DNA of 64,000 bases from Paenibacillus caui (GTDB taxonomy: Bacteria > Bacillota > Bacilli > Paenibacillales > Paenibacillaceae). The stretch spans positions 1 through 64,000 of the forward strand of contig NZ_JAIOGQ010000009.1 of NCBI RefSeq assembly GCF_019904135.1, given 5' to 3'. Numbering within the stretch: the stretch's first letter is position 1; every line of letters starts with the position of its first letter. Shown one piece after another: positions 7,923 through 17,408 of this stretch. The position numbers were made by a program, and so were the translations under genes. The notes beneath the pieces are model-generated. The model saw nothing but the letters and a program-made list of their open reading frames with translations. It had not been told where the DNA came from and ran no database searches.

Positions 7923-8501
7923 TTACACCTCATCGATCCAGACAGTTTTGGCCAGGTAGGATTCCCTTTTCCCTTCAGGCATACTTGGGAGCGCCGGCTT
8001 TCCGATGTATAGGAACCCAAGCATTTTCCCTTTGTCGCTAAGTCCAAAATGCTTGTTCATGATCGGGTGATAGGCAGGCTCTCCCGTTCTCCAAACGGAA
8101 GCGAGTCCAAGCCCATGCGCTTCAAGCAGCATGTTCTGGATCGCGGCAAACACCGCCCCGTATTCCTCAAGCTCAATGACGCCCTCCTTCTCTGTCGGCT
8201 CGACGGCTACGGCGATAACCAGCGGGGCGCGTTTTGCCTTGTCCAGCGCCTTGGATTCGAGTTTATCCAGCTCTTCCGCTTCTACGGCTCCGGCCTCAGC
8301 CTTGGCGATTTCCGCAAGCGCCAGTCCAAGCTTCTTCCTTCCCTCGCCCCGGAGCACAAAGAATTTCCACGGCTCTGTCCGGCGATGGTTAGGCGCCCAG
8401 GTTCCCGCCTCCAGAATCCGCTCGATGGATTCCCGCGGCACCTCCTCTTCGGACACTCTTCCAATACTTCTGCGGGTACGGATGGCTTCAAATATATTCA
8501 A
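7923..8501 (-). CDS. Nitroreductase family protein (YdjA-like)
   Basis: A 192-residue FMN-dependent oxidoreductase. The N terminus FEAIRTRRSIGRV and RILEAGTWAPNHRRTEPWKFFVL form the FMN-binding signature; GLASVWRTGEPAY and FLYIGKP complete the fold. Its length and the APNHRRTEPW motif are closest to the small YdjA branch. The start is a TTG at 8501, about ten bases after AAAGGA. It is divergent from the aldo/keto reductase gene, sharing a 163-base control region. Confidence 0.87.
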   Translation of the reverse strand: MNIFEAIRTRRSIGRVSEEEVPRESIERILEAGTWAPNHRRTEPWKFFVLRGEGRKKLGLALAEIAKAEAGAVEAEELDKLESKALDKAKRAPLVIAVAVEPTEKEGVIELEEYGAVFAAIQNMLLEAHGLGLASVWRTGEPAYHPIMNKHFGLSDKGKMLGFLYIGKPALPSMPEGKRESYLAKTVWIDEV

Positions 8502-8664
8502 TCAGATCATTCCTTTCCAAGTTTTATTTTGCATAATTTTAGACTATTATCTGCCATGCATATTCGTCAACCTCTCATCTTAAACTGGGAATGGAATCGC
8601 TATCATCTCTTCTCTATTTGTTCTATAATTATTATCAAACTGGGATTAAAGGAGTGATCTATCC

Positions 8665-9642
8665 ATGAACATGCCGCTGCAGCAAAGAGGCATCCCGGCA
8701 AGCCGACTTTCGCTGGGATGTATGGGATTTGGGGGTGAATGGGACGCAAGCAAGCCTATTACCGGTGAACATGTCAAGCAGGCTCACGAAGCGGTTGAAG
8801 CCGCTCTCGGAGCGGGCATCCATTTTTTTGACCATGCCAATATCTACACCCGGGGAAAGGCCGAGAAAGTGTTCGGACAAGTGCTTAAAGAGCGCCCGGG
8901 CTTAAGGGAACAAATCATCATCCAATCCAAATGCGGCATTCGCCTGTATGACGGCGACGACGAAGCGCCCGGACGTTATGATTTCTCTAAAGAACATATT
9001 ATTGCAAGCGTTGACGATTCGCTGAAGCGGCTTGGCATTCCTTATCTGGATATATTGCTGCTGCACCGCCCCGACCCCCTGATGGACCGTTATGAGGTCG
9101 CCGAAGCGCTGCATCAGCTTAAATTCTCCGGCAAGGTTCGCTACTTCGGGGTGTCCAATATGAGCGCCGGGCAAATCAGGCTGCTGCAGTCCGCCCTGGG
9201 CGAGCCTTTGATCGTAAACCAGTTGGAGATGAGCCTGCTCAAGGCCGGCTTTGTGGAAACCGGCGTGAACGTCAATCAGGCTGTTGCCGCGGACAATGTT
9301 TTTCCGGAGGGGACGCTGGAATATTGCCAGCTTGAGAACATCCAGCTGCAAGCGTGGAGTCCGCTGGCCCAGGGCTTGTTCTCCGGCCGCTCCACGGCAG
9401 ACCAGAGCGAAGCCGTTCAGAACACAGCGGCGCTTGTCAAACGCTATGCCGAGGAGAAGAACACCGCTCCCGAAGCAATTGTGCTCGCCTGGCTGCTGAA
9501 GCATCCGGCACAGATCCAGCCGGTCATCGGCACGGTGAATCCGCAGCGTATCGCCGCTTGCGGGGAAGCGGTCCATGTAACCCTTACCCGTGAAGAATGG
9601 TACAAGCTCTTCATTACGTCCAGAGGCAGAGCGATGGCTTGA
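8665..9642 (+). CDS. Aldo/keto reductase (YdhF-like)
   Basis: A 325-residue NADPH-dependent TIM-barrel reductase. It shows LGCMGFGGEW, the catalytic Asp and Tyr in FFDHANIYTRGKAE, the Lys in IIQSKCGIR, LLLHRPDPLMDRYEVAEAL, and the cofactor loop PVIGTVNPQRI. This pattern matches the YdhF branch. The start follows AAAGGAG. The physiological carbonyl substrate cannot be read from sequence. Confidence 0.87.
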   Translation: MNMPLQQRGIPASRLSLGCMGFGGEWDASKPITGEHVKQAHEAVEAALGAGIHFFDHANIYTRGKAEKVFGQVLKERPGLREQIIIQSKCGIRLYDGDDEAPGRYDFSKEHIIASVDDSLKRLGIPYLDILLLHRPDPLMDRYEVAEALHQLKFSGKVRYFGVSNMSAGQIRLLQSALGEPLIVNQLEMSLLKAGFVETGVNVNQAVAADNVFPEGTLEYCQLENIQLQAWSPLAQGLFSGRSTADQSEAVQNTAALVKRYAEEKNTAPEAIVLAWLLKHPAQIQPVIGTVNPQRIAACGEAVHVTLTREEWYKLFITSRGRAMA

Positions 9643-9733
9643 CCTCTCGTAATGGCTGGCTGGGCAGCTGAATGGCTGAATGAATTGATGCAATAGCCAT
9701 ATGGGGCGACATTGGCGTACACGAACACGAAAA

Positions 9734-9762
9734 GGCGGGACAGGCTTAAGGCTTGTCCCGCC
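9734..9762 (-). terminator. Intrinsic terminator overlapping the thioredoxin-like stop
   Basis: GGCGGGACA and TGTCCCGCC pair perfectly around an 11-base loop and are followed on the reverse strand by TTTTC. The stop codon of the thioredoxin-like gene lies in the loop. Confidence 0.75.
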
Positions 9763-10066
9763 GCAGAATATGAAACAAATGATCCACCGAACGCAAGGCG
9801 TACTCTTTCAGGATCAGCTCGCCTCCCTTAAGCAGGGCCAGACAGGGAACGCTCTCGATGCGCCATCGCTCCCTTAGAACAGGCGAGTAATTGATATTGA
9901 CTTTAAATAGCGGGACAGCCTTTCCGGTAGCTTCAACAATATCCAGCATCCTCTCTCCCAGTTGGCAGGTTCCGCAGAGCGGCGTGAAGAGCAATACGCC
10001 CTCTTGTTCCTGCCGGTGATCCAGGCGAAGCAAAAGCTCCTGTTCGGAAAGTTCCTTCAGAGGCAT
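9746..10066 (-). CDS. Thioredoxin-like protein
   Basis: A 106-residue protein with a thioredoxin fold: LLFTPLCGTCQLGERML carries a CxxC active site (CGTC) and RIESVPCLALLKGGE has the cis-proline before a Cys. It has no signal peptide, so it is cytoplasmic. It resembles the small thioredoxin-family proteins of bacilli such as YtpP. The ribosome site is weak. It is transcribed in the same direction as cheB but upstream-to-downstream order and its own terminator suggest it is at the end of that transcription unit or independent. Confidence 0.82.
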   Translation of the reverse strand: MPLKELSEQELLLRLDHRQEQEGVLLFTPLCGTCQLGERMLDIVEATGKAVPLFKVNINYSPVLRERWRIESVPCLALLKGGELILKEYALRSVDHLFHILRRDKP

Positions 10067-10133
10067 TTTTAGGTTCCAATCCCTTCATATAAAAGAATCG
10101 AACATATCGAGATGGCGGCCGTTCCCGGCTTTA

Positions 10134-11207
10134 CTAGCCGGTGACTTCCAGTATTGTGGCAGCAATACGGCCTAATGGAACTACATGGTCTACGCAGTTG
10201 TATTCGATCGCCGCCCTTGGCATTCCAAATACAACGCAGGAATCCTTCGCCTCCGCGATTGTGGATGCCGATCCGGATTCCTTGGCGAGCAGCATGCCTT
10301 TGGCCCCGTCGCTTCCCATTCCGGTCATAATGACGTAATGCCTTTTTAGCCGATTCAGCCTCACAACGGATTCGTATAAAACATCAACGGATGGCCGGTG
10401 GCCATTCCGCTGAGGGTCCTGATTCAATTTAATTTTATACTCGCCGCCTGCTTCCTGTACAGTCATGTGATAATTGCCGGGGGCGATATACACCGTCCCT
10501 CCATATATCGTCTCGCCGTCTGCTGCCTCCACGACCCGAACGCTTGACGAGGCGTCAAGCCTTTGGGCCAATGACTTCGTAAATGTGGGCGGCATATGCT
10601 GAACGACCAGAACCGGGTATGGGAAACCGGCAGGCAGCGCTCCGATCACTTCAGACAGCGCCCTTGGTCCCCCTGTCGAGGTTCCGATCGCGATCATTTG
10701 GCTGAAGCTCTTTCTTGCAGCCGCTCCGTTCGCAAGTGGGCGGCTGATCGAAGCCGCTCTCTGAGCTACCTGCCGATATCGCAGCCTCGGCTTTAGGGCC
10801 GCCAGCGGGGTTTCGGCGGCGGATTTGATTTTAAGCAGAATTTCGCCCTTCACCCGGTACAAATCCGCAGAGGTGGAGCCTGAAGGCTTTTGAATAAAAT
10901 CAACGGCTCCGAGTTCAAGAGCCAGGATCGTTTCGTTAGCGCCTTCCTGTGTCAAGGAGCTCAGCATGACTACGGGAGCCGGGCATTTCTTCATGATCTG
11001 CTCCAGCGCATCCAAGCCGTTCATGACCGGCATTTCGACATCCATCGTAATGACATCAGGCCGCAGCTTGCTCGCCATATGGACGGCTTCCTCGCCGTTG
11101 CAAGCCATTCCCGCCACCTGCAGCAGCGGGTCTTCCTCTATAAAGCGTGCAATGAGCTTGCGCATAAACAGGGAATCATCGACGACAAGAACCCTGATCT
11201 TTGCCAT
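10134..11207 (-). CDS. cheB: Chemotaxis response regulator, protein-glutamate methylesterase CheB
   Basis: CheB removes methyl groups from chemoreceptors to reset adaptation. The 357 residues comprise a receiver domain (VVDDSLF, phospho-acceptor Asp56 in TMDVEMP, KPSG) and a methylesterase domain with the Ser-His-Asp triad: Ser in AIGTSTGGP, His in VVQHMPP, Asp in MTGMGSDGAKGM. It is the last of four same-strand chemosensory genes (cheW, cheA, mcp, cheB). No cheR is present in the cluster. Confidence 0.95.
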   Translation of the reverse strand: MAKIRVLVVDDSLFMRKLIARFIEEDPLLQVAGMACNGEEAVHMASKLRPDVITMDVEMPVMNGLDALEQIMKKCPAPVVMLSSLTQEGANETILALELGAVDFIQKPSGSTSADLYRVKGEILLKIKSAAETPLAALKPRLRYRQVAQRAASISRPLANGAAARKSFSQMIAIGTSTGGPRALSEVIGALPAGFPYPVLVVQHMPPTFTKSLAQRLDASSSVRVVEAADGETIYGGTVYIAPGNYHMTVQEAGGEYKIKLNQDPQRNGHRPSVDVLYESVVRLNRLKRHYVIMTGMGSDGAKGMLLAKESGSASTIAEAKDSCVVFGMPRAAIEYNCVDHVVPLGRIAATILEVTG

Positions 11208-11260
11208 CTACATACCACTCTTCTCTGTTATAGTTTTCCTGGTGTTTGGTGCTTAATAGC

Positions 11261-12859
11261 TTACCGGGTTTGAAAAATGGAGACGGAACGGTTCAATTCT
11301 TCCGCCAGATTCGCCAGGGATTGGGCTGTCGCTGCCGTCTCTTCGCTGCTGGCCGCCGCTTCTTCGGTGGTCGCGGATATCACTTCGATCGAGGACAGCA
11401 CCTCCGAAGACTGGGCTGCCTGCTGCTCGCTCGCAGCGGCGATTTCCCCCACTTTGCTTGCGGATTCGTTAACCATCGCCAGTATATTATCAAATGCTTC
11501 CCCGGTTTTCTGCGAGAATAGGACCCCTTCGCTCACAGCTTGCACGCTTTGTCTCGTATTCTCCTGCATGCCCTTAATGATCGCCGTGATTTGTTTGGTC
11601 GCTTCACCGCTTCGTTCGGCGAGCTTCCGCACTTCATCGGCCACCACGGCAAATCCCCGGCCCTGATCGCCTGCACGCGCGGCCTCGATGGCCGCGTTCA
11701 AAGCGAGCAGATTCGTCTGTTCGGCGATATCGTCAATCACCTCAATAATATCGCCGATCTGGTTCGAATCATTTTCCAGTCTGGATACCTGTTCGCTTAC
11801 CAAAGTCATGCCTTCAATGGAGGTTCTGACTACCTTTCCTCCCTCTTGCGCAATGCTCATCGTTGTATTGGATAAGTCCGCAGCCTGCTCAGCGCTGATG
11901 GCGACAGAGTTGATCGCTTCGGACAGTTCCTTGAACAGCTCGGCCATCGTCTGGGCCGATTGAGCCTGACTCGCGTTGCCGCTGGCGATTTCCTCGGTGC
12001 TCGCCGAGATTTGCTGAGACGCCGCTGAAACATTTTCGGCGGAATTCTGAATGCTCCCGACGGTGCCGCGAAGCTTCATAACCATGTCGTTCACCGAAGC
12101 CGCCAGCTGTCCAACCTCATCTTTCGTATCGATATCCAGCGTCTCCCGCAAATCGCCTTCCGCAACCTGGCCAACCAGTTTGACGGTGCGGTTTAAAGGC
12201 CGGGCTATGATTTGGGCGATATAGATTCCGAATCCGATGCTGACTGCAAACGAAACGGCGATAATCAGGATGGTCATGTTCCGGGATGACAGAAAGGCCT
12301 TGTCTCCGCTTTCTCTCGTTTGATCCGCTATATTGGTGTTCAGAGCGACCAGGTCATCCATGACCTTCGAAAACTCGGTTCCGGTTTTATTTATTTCGCC
12401 TTGCAGCAAAGCTATAAATCCTTGGGTGTCGTTGGCATTGTTGAGCTGAATAGCCTTCTCCAAAGATTGACTGTAAGCTTTCCAGGCAGGGTCAAATTTC
12501 TTTAAAAGTTCCTCCTCAGGAGGAGTCAGCCGGGTTTGGCGGTATCGATTCACCTTTCCCAGCAATTGGGCTTGCAAGCTTTTAATCTGGTCCTCATACT
12601 GCCGGTTTTCCTCTGCCGAACGGGCAATCATGCTCATATCCCTTGCAGCTATACGGATCTGATGGTATACGGCCTGTGCGGACGAAAGTTCGGCGATGGG
12701 AACCAAATTGTTATTATACATGTTCCCCATCCTGCTGTTCATTTTCCCCAAATTGTTCAGTCCAACTAATCCGACAAAGGTCAAAATCAATGCTATGCAC
12801 AAAAAAGCGGATATTAACTTTACAGACGTTCTCAGATTATAAAACCACTTCACCTTCAT
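11261..12859 (-). CDS. Methyl-accepting chemotaxis protein
   Basis: A 532-residue transmembrane receptor. There is a membrane segment at about 13-33, a periplasm-facing four-helix-bundle sensor to about 190, a second membrane segment at about 194-216, a HAMP domain, and a long signalling coil. The coil holds the conserved hairpin tip [18 protein letters not shown] and the CheA/CheW contact region. The ligand is unknown. It lies between cheA and cheB, so it is probably the cognate receptor of this cluster. Confidence 0.93.
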   Translation of the reverse strand: MKVKWFYNLRTSVKLISAFLCIALILTFVGLVGLNNLGKMNSRMGNMYNNNLVPIAELSSAQAVYHQIRIAARDMSMIARSAEENRQYEDQIKSLQAQLLGKVNRYRQTRLTPPEEELLKKFDPAWKAYSQSLEKAIQLNNANDTQGFIALLQGEINKTGTEFSKVMDDLVALNTNIADQTRESGDKAFLSSRNMTILIIAVSFAVSIGFGIYIAQIIARPLNRTVKLVGQVAEGDLRETLDIDTKDEVGQLAASVNDMVMKLRGTVGSIQNSAENVSAASQQISASTEEIASGNASQAQSAQTMAELFKELSEAINSVAISAEQAADLSNTTMSIAQEGGKVVRTSIEGMTLVSEQVSRLENDSNQIGDIIEVIDDIAEQTNLLALNAAIEAARAGDQGRGFAVVADEVRKLAERSGEATKQITAIIKGMQENTRQSVQAVSEGVLFSQKTGEAFDNILAMVNESASKVGEIAAASEQQAAQSSEVLSSIEVISATTEEAAASSEETAATAQSLANLAEELNRSVSIFQTR

Positions 12860-12917
12860 CTACTCCCGTTCATGTTTATTGACAAACATATATCCACTCG
12901 TGTAAAATCACTGTTCC

Positions 12918-14987
12918 CTAAAATTTGTATCCGCCGGTTGGGTTGAACAAAGCGGATATTTCGAGAATGAGCGCAACATTGCCGTCCCCCAAAATCGTAG
13001 CTCCGGCAATGCCGTCGACTTTGCCTATATAAGAACCGAGCGACTTGATTACGATCTCCTGATTGCCTATCAACTCATCTACGACCAGAGCCAGCCGCTT
13101 CTCCGCCAATCCGACGATAATCAGGGGGATGTGATTTTTTCCGGTCCTGTGGAAATCCGGATGGACAGGATCGTTCATATCGACGACCGGGATGACCTGC
13201 TTGCGCAGAACGATCACCGGGCGGCCGTGCACGTTTTTAATATCCTGAGCCGTCACCCGCACAATCTCGGCAATGCTGCTCATCGGGACAATCAGCGTCT
13301 GATTCATCACCTTGACCAGCAAACCGGAGATAATGGCAAGCGTAAGCGGCAGTCTGATTTTGAACCGTGTCCCTTGCCCTGGCGATGTCTCGATATCAAT
13401 CAGCCCGTTCAGCTTCTCGATATGGCTGCGGACGATGTCCATGCCGACGCCTCGGCCCGAGACATCGCTGACCGACTGCGCCGTAGAGAAACCGGGCCGA
13501 AAGATCAGATTGACAGCTTCGCGTTCGCTGAGCAGTTCGGCTTCTTCCTCCCGAATCATCCCTTTTCTCAATGCCGAGGCTTTGATCTTTGCAGCGTCAA
13601 TTCCTTTCCCGTCGTCCTCGACATAGATCACGACCTGATTATCCTCGTGGGCTGCGCGAATGGTTAGCGTGCCTTTACGGGATTTCCCCAGCTTCTCCCT
13701 CAGTTCCGGACTCTCCAGACCGTGATCGACCGCATTTCGAATCAGATGGATCAGCGGATCCGCGATTTCTTCGATCAGGGTCCGGTCCAATTCCGTTTCC
13801 TTGCCTTCCATGACCAGGTCCAGTTCCTTGCCGAGACTTCGGGACAAATCCCGGATCATTCGCGGAAACCGGTTAAAGAGCTGCTCAATAGGCAGCATTC
13901 TGGCCTTCATGACGCTTTCCTGCAGGTCGCTGATAATCCGGTGGATGTGATCCGAGACATGGCCCAGCTCGCTCACCGATTCATCCTGAAATCTCTGCCT
14001 TTGCTTCCGTTCAATCTGCTCAATGCGGGTCTGGTCGATCACCAGCTCGCCTACCAGATTCATCAGGTGGTCCAGCCGGTCCACGCTGACACGAATCGTT
14101 GTCGACTTGGATTTTTCCACGGGCTGGGTCCCACTTTGTCCCGCTGTTTTTTCCACAGCTACGGCCGCAGGGATCGTCATATCTTCTCTATCAAAAGGCT
14201 CGGGCACCAAGTGAACGCCAGCCACATCCACCAGCCTCGTAAGACGGGCCTTCAGTTCCTCCGCCTCCAGATTTCCTGCAAAAAGAAAGGTCAAGACCAG
14301 CGATTCGACATAGCCTTCGTCCAGACTCTCGGCTTCAGGCGAAGCCATCAGCACATCCCCCCATTCCGTAAGCATGGAATGGATGACATAAGCTCTGGCG
14401 CCCTGAATGACGCATTCGGGTGCTATGCCGATTTGAATCCAATAAACGCGCTTGCCTTTCTCCTGCATTTCCTGCACTTTGAGCCGGGTGGAGAGCGTCT
14501 GCTCCGGAAGGGGCCGCCTGAAACTGTCCGCCCCGAAAGCTGCCTCGTCATCAGTCGGAATAGCCTTGTCGCCGGACGATTCGCTGGGCGGCTCACTGGG
14601 CGATTCGCCGGACGACCGGCCGAACGCTTCAAGTTCCAGCAAGCAGCTAGTAATATCAACGAAGCTTGCATCATGCTGCTCCATGTCAAGCTTCATCTGC
14701 TTCAGAATGTCCATCGATTTGAACAACAGATCGATCAGCGGCGGGGTGACACTTCTCTTCTTGCTCCTGACCTGGTCGAGCAGATGTTCCATCTGATGGG
14801 TGAGCCGCTGCATCTCCCCAAGCCCCATTGCGGCTGAGGAACCCTTTAGCGTATGGGCTGCCCGAAACAGGGTTTGCACGACTTCGCCGGAGTCTCCGCA
14901 TTGCTCCAGCTGCAAAATCACTTCATCCATAAGCTGAAGCTGCTCCTCCAGCTCCTCCAGAAATACCTCTTTATACTCTGCCAGCAT
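12918..14987 (-). CDS. cheA: Chemotaxis histidine kinase CheA
   Basis: CheA phosphorylates itself on an HPt His in response to receptor state and passes the phosphate to receivers. The 689 residues contain: HPt with His45 in AAHTLKGSSAAMG; a linker of low complexity; the dimerisation helix (LDHLMNLVGELVIDQTR); the ATPase with N-box HLIRNAVDHGLE, G1 VEDDGKGID and G2 SGRGVGMDIV; and a C-terminal CheW-like domain. The start is six bases after the cheW stop, with GGAG overlapping that end, so the two are translationally linked. Confidence 0.95.
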   Translation of the reverse strand: MLAEYKEVFLEELEEQLQLMDEVILQLEQCGDSGEVVQTLFRAAHTLKGSSAAMGLGEMQRLTHQMEHLLDQVRSKKRSVTPPLIDLLFKSMDILKQMKLDMEQHDASFVDITSCLLELEAFGRSSGESPSEPPSESSGDKAIPTDDEAAFGADSFRRPLPEQTLSTRLKVQEMQEKGKRVYWIQIGIAPECVIQGARAYVIHSMLTEWGDVLMASPEAESLDEGYVESLVLTFLFAGNLEAEELKARLTRLVDVAGVHLVPEPFDREDMTIPAAVAVEKTAGQSGTQPVEKSKSTTIRVSVDRLDHLMNLVGELVIDQTRIEQIERKQRQRFQDESVSELGHVSDHIHRIISDLQESVMKARMLPIEQLFNRFPRMIRDLSRSLGKELDLVMEGKETELDRTLIEEIADPLIHLIRNAVDHGLESPELREKLGKSRKGTLTIRAAHEDNQVVIYVEDDGKGIDAAKIKASALRKGMIREEEAELLSEREAVNLIFRPGFSTAQSVSDVSGRGVGMDIVRSHIEKLNGLIDIETSPGQGTRFKIRLPLTLAIISGLLVKVMNQTLIVPMSSIAEIVRVTAQDIKNVHGRPVIVLRKQVIPVVDMNDPVHPDFHRTGKNHIPLIIVGLAEKRLALVVDELIGNQEIVIKSLGSYIGKVDGIAGATILGDGNVALILEISALFNPTGGYKF

Positions 14988-14993
14988 GCGGCA

Positions 14994-15425
14994 TCACTCC
15001 TCATGAAGCAGAACTTCATCCAGTTTTAGAATCCCGACCAGGGCGCTGCCGTTCAAACCGATTCCGACGAAAAAGTTGCCATCGATTCCTCCAACGCGAT
15101 CCGGAGGCGGCTGAATATCGGTAAAGGTTGTCACCTTGCTGACCCGGTCGACGATGATGCCGACCGTATCCTCGCGGTGATGGACGACCACGATCCGGCT
15201 TGTTTTGGAGTAGGGCTTGTCCGCCATCTCAAACATGGCGCGAAGGCTGAGAACAGGTACGATTTTTCCCCTTAAGTTGATTACGCCTTTCACATAAGGT
15301 TTCACGTTCGGAATTTGAGTAATGTCCTGCATCTTGATAATTTCGTGAATCTCCTGGATCCGGATCGCATACTGCTCATTCTCAATGCCGAATTCCACAT
15401 ATTGTTCCTGTACTGCCGCTTGCAT
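14994..15425 (-). CDS. cheW: Chemotaxis coupling protein CheW
   Basis: A 143-residue scaffold linking receptors to CheA. It is almost entirely one CheW domain: YVEFGIENEQYAIRIQEIHEII, PNVKPYVKGVINLRGKIVPVLSL and the hydrophobic C-terminal strands are all present. It is the first gene of the chemosensory operon; the start follows AAGGAAGGTGG. Confidence 0.93.
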   Translation of the reverse strand: MQAAVQEQYVEFGIENEQYAIRIQEIHEIIKMQDITQIPNVKPYVKGVINLRGKIVPVLSLRAMFEMADKPYSKTSRIVVVHHREDTVGIIVDRVSKVTTFTDIQPPPDRVGGIDGNFFVGIGLNGSALVGILKLDEVLLHEE

Positions 15426-15899
15426 GATTCCACCTTCCTTGAGGGCTAGCTAGAGCGATAAAATCCTCGACAAATTTCGCAAAAATGACATTGAAATGCC
15501 GCTGATTGTCGAACGGGATCTCTCGCGCTGTGACCGAAATAATATAGCAACCTGAGTATCCGGGAACCCCGGAACTAATAAGCGTTAAAGGTTAAAAAAC
15601 CGCGCACCGCTTGGACTTTCAACCCTAATAATAAAATTAACGCCCCCATCTGTAACCGAAAATGTATTGCGGAGGAGCGCAAATCTTTTTGCGGGATCAC
15701 GCTGCAGCCGAACTAAAAAAGCCCGGGAATCGAGCGGAAACGATTGTCGGGCTTTGTCTGCTTTTGTTGATAGGTATCGGAAAATAAATTAACCCATTTT
15801 TCCCATATTATGAGTTAAATTATAGCAGTTCATTTTCTCCCCCCTTAGAATACCTATTATGGAATTTTCAGAAATATCCATCTTTAAGGAGGTTTGCCT
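15426..15899. other. Divergent intergenic region with a terminator-like hairpin
   Basis: This stretch separates the cheW operon from the S41 peptidase gene. It holds a long imperfect hairpin at about 15715-15757 (AAAGCCCG and CGGGCTTT outer arms, AATCG and CGATT inner arms). A short hairpin at about 15667-15690 (TTGCG/CGCAA then a T run) is also seen. No open frame with a ribosome site was found. What the hairpin terminates is unclear; a small transcript between the genes is possible. Confidence 0.5.
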
Positions 15900-17192
15900 A
15901 TGAAACGGCTCCCATTGTTCCTTCCTATGCTGCTCCTATTATTGATTACTGCTTCCTGCTACCCAAACACCTCCAGTACTCAGAAAGTCTCTTCAGAGAA
16001 AAAAATCGGAACCGATTCTCGGAAGACACCTGCCCTGCTTACGGCCGAACAAAAATTGGAAGATTTTGAGTATATGTATCAGCTGATCGAGGAAAATTAC
16101 CCTTTCCTGAAGGTGAATCAGCGCTCATACGGCATAGACTGGCTCGGGAATAAAGAGAAGTACCGCAGCATGGTGGCAGAGACCAAAGATGATAGGGCCT
16201 TTTATCGGACCATGAACTTGATTTTGGAAGATTTGCATAACGGGCATACTGCCATGTTTGATACAAAAGCTTATCTGTATTACAAGAGCTTATTGGAACA
16301 ATTAGAGGATCACGAGCCCTGGCTGGATGAAATGAACAAGGAGAACGTCAAAGCTAGATATTTGGTAAACAAGGCACCTTCTGTATCGAAGCAAGTTTCT
16401 TCTGAAATTCGTCAATCTTATCCACTAGTATCCACAGAAATTATCGATAAGAACAAAGTGGCCTATTTGCGCATTCCTACTCTAGATTACTTTCAAGTTT
16501 CCATAGATATGGAGGTCATTCGTCCTTTCCTTCAGGAGGTACGAAATTATGACACCTTAATCATTGACATTCGCGGTAACGGCGGCGGGGACAGCAGCTA
16601 CTGGAGCGACAATCTAGTCCCGATGTTGATCAATGAACCCGTTACATGGCACTATTACCTGCTATATCGCGGAGGAGCATTTGCTGAACCCTTTTTAAGG
16701 GCAAAATTACGGGATAGCTATAAGTCCTTAAAACCGATTGAGGAAATTCAGGAGTATCATCTGCCCCATCTCCCGCCCGAGACATTTACGGACTTCAAGA
16801 AGTTCGAACCTCATACGGAAACGATAACTCCAAAGAACTCCGTTGGTTTTCATGGAAAGATTTATATGATTGTTGATAAATCGGTCTTCTCTTCGTCAGA
16901 AAGATGGGCCTGCTTCGCAGAGGAGACAAAATGGGCCACACTCGTTGGGGAGCAAACGCTCGGAGACGGCTTAGGGTGGGAAAGCCCGATCGTGGCTCTT
17001 CCAAACAGCGGTTTTGTATTTCGCATGCGGCTGATGATGGGACTTAAAGCTGACGGAACCGTCGACGATGAGACCAAGACTACCCCCTCAATCCTTGCAC
17101 CCGGAGAGCCCGTGTGGCCCTTGTCGGACGACCCGGCTGTCAAAGCCGTGCTGAAGGCGGAAGCCAAGCGATTAAATAATCCCGTTCATTAG
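15900..17192 (+). CDS. S41-family peptidase, probable lipoprotein
   Basis: A 430-residue secreted hydrolase of the tail-specific protease (CtpA/TSPc) family. The N terminus has a positive start, a long leucine-rich stretch and a lipobox TASC with Cys20, so it should be anchored outside the membrane. DIRGNGGGDSSYW is the family core strand, and the candidate nucleophile is Ser in VFSSSERWACFAEETK. No PDZ domain is obvious, unlike CtpA/CtpB. The ATG at 15900 is well spaced from AAGGAGG; an upstream TTG overlaps it. Confidence 0.82.
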   Translation: MKRLPLFLPMLLLLLITASCYPNTSSTQKVSSEKKIGTDSRKTPALLTAEQKLEDFEYMYQLIEENYPFLKVNQRSYGIDWLGNKEKYRSMVAETKDDRAFYRTMNLILEDLHNGHTAMFDTKAYLYYKSLLEQLEDHEPWLDEMNKENVKARYLVNKAPSVSKQVSSEIRQSYPLVSTEIIDKNKVAYLRIPTLDYFQVSIDMEVIRPFLQEVRNYDTLIIDIRGNGGGDSSYWSDNLVPMLINEPVTWHYYLLYRGGAFAEPFLRAKLRDSYKSLKPIEEIQEYHLPHLPPETFTDFKKFEPHTETITPKNSVGFHGKIYMIVDKSVFSSSERWACFAEETKWATLVGEQTLGDGLGWESPIVALPNSGFVFRMRLMMGLKADGTVDDETKTTPSILAPGEPVWPLSDDPAVKAVLKAEAKRLNNPVH

Positions 17193-17239
17193 GCAAGTAT
17201 CCCCACTCAATCGAACCTTTTATTTCGTGCCTAAAGATC

Positions 17240-17283
17240 AAAAATTAAAAGAGCGTCCTGCAGCAGTGAAAACTGCTCGGGAC
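17240..17283 (-). terminator. Probable terminator downstream of the GGDEF-EAL gene
   Basis: AGCAGT gaaa ACTGCT, extended by GTCC/GGAC, is followed on the reverse strand by CTCTTTTAATTTTT. It lies about 125 bases beyond the stop of the GGDEF gene. Confidence 0.55.
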
Positions 17284-17408
17284 AGCCCCTCTTCTCGTCC
17301 ATCCGGACTTCACCTATCAGGTTTAAAACTGTTCGTTCCAGGCTGAACGGCCCATTTCAAGCCAAAACCCTTGAATGTTCCCGCCCTGCGATAAGGCGGG
17401 AAGGCGCG

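Noticed and set aside
10083..10100. LexA/SOS box (CGAACATAT)
   Set aside because: The second half-site does not match the CGAAC-N4-GTTCG consensus of Bacillus.
13722..14837. Forward open frame opposite cheA
   Set aside because: Antisense shadow of a clear cheA; no domain or start signal.
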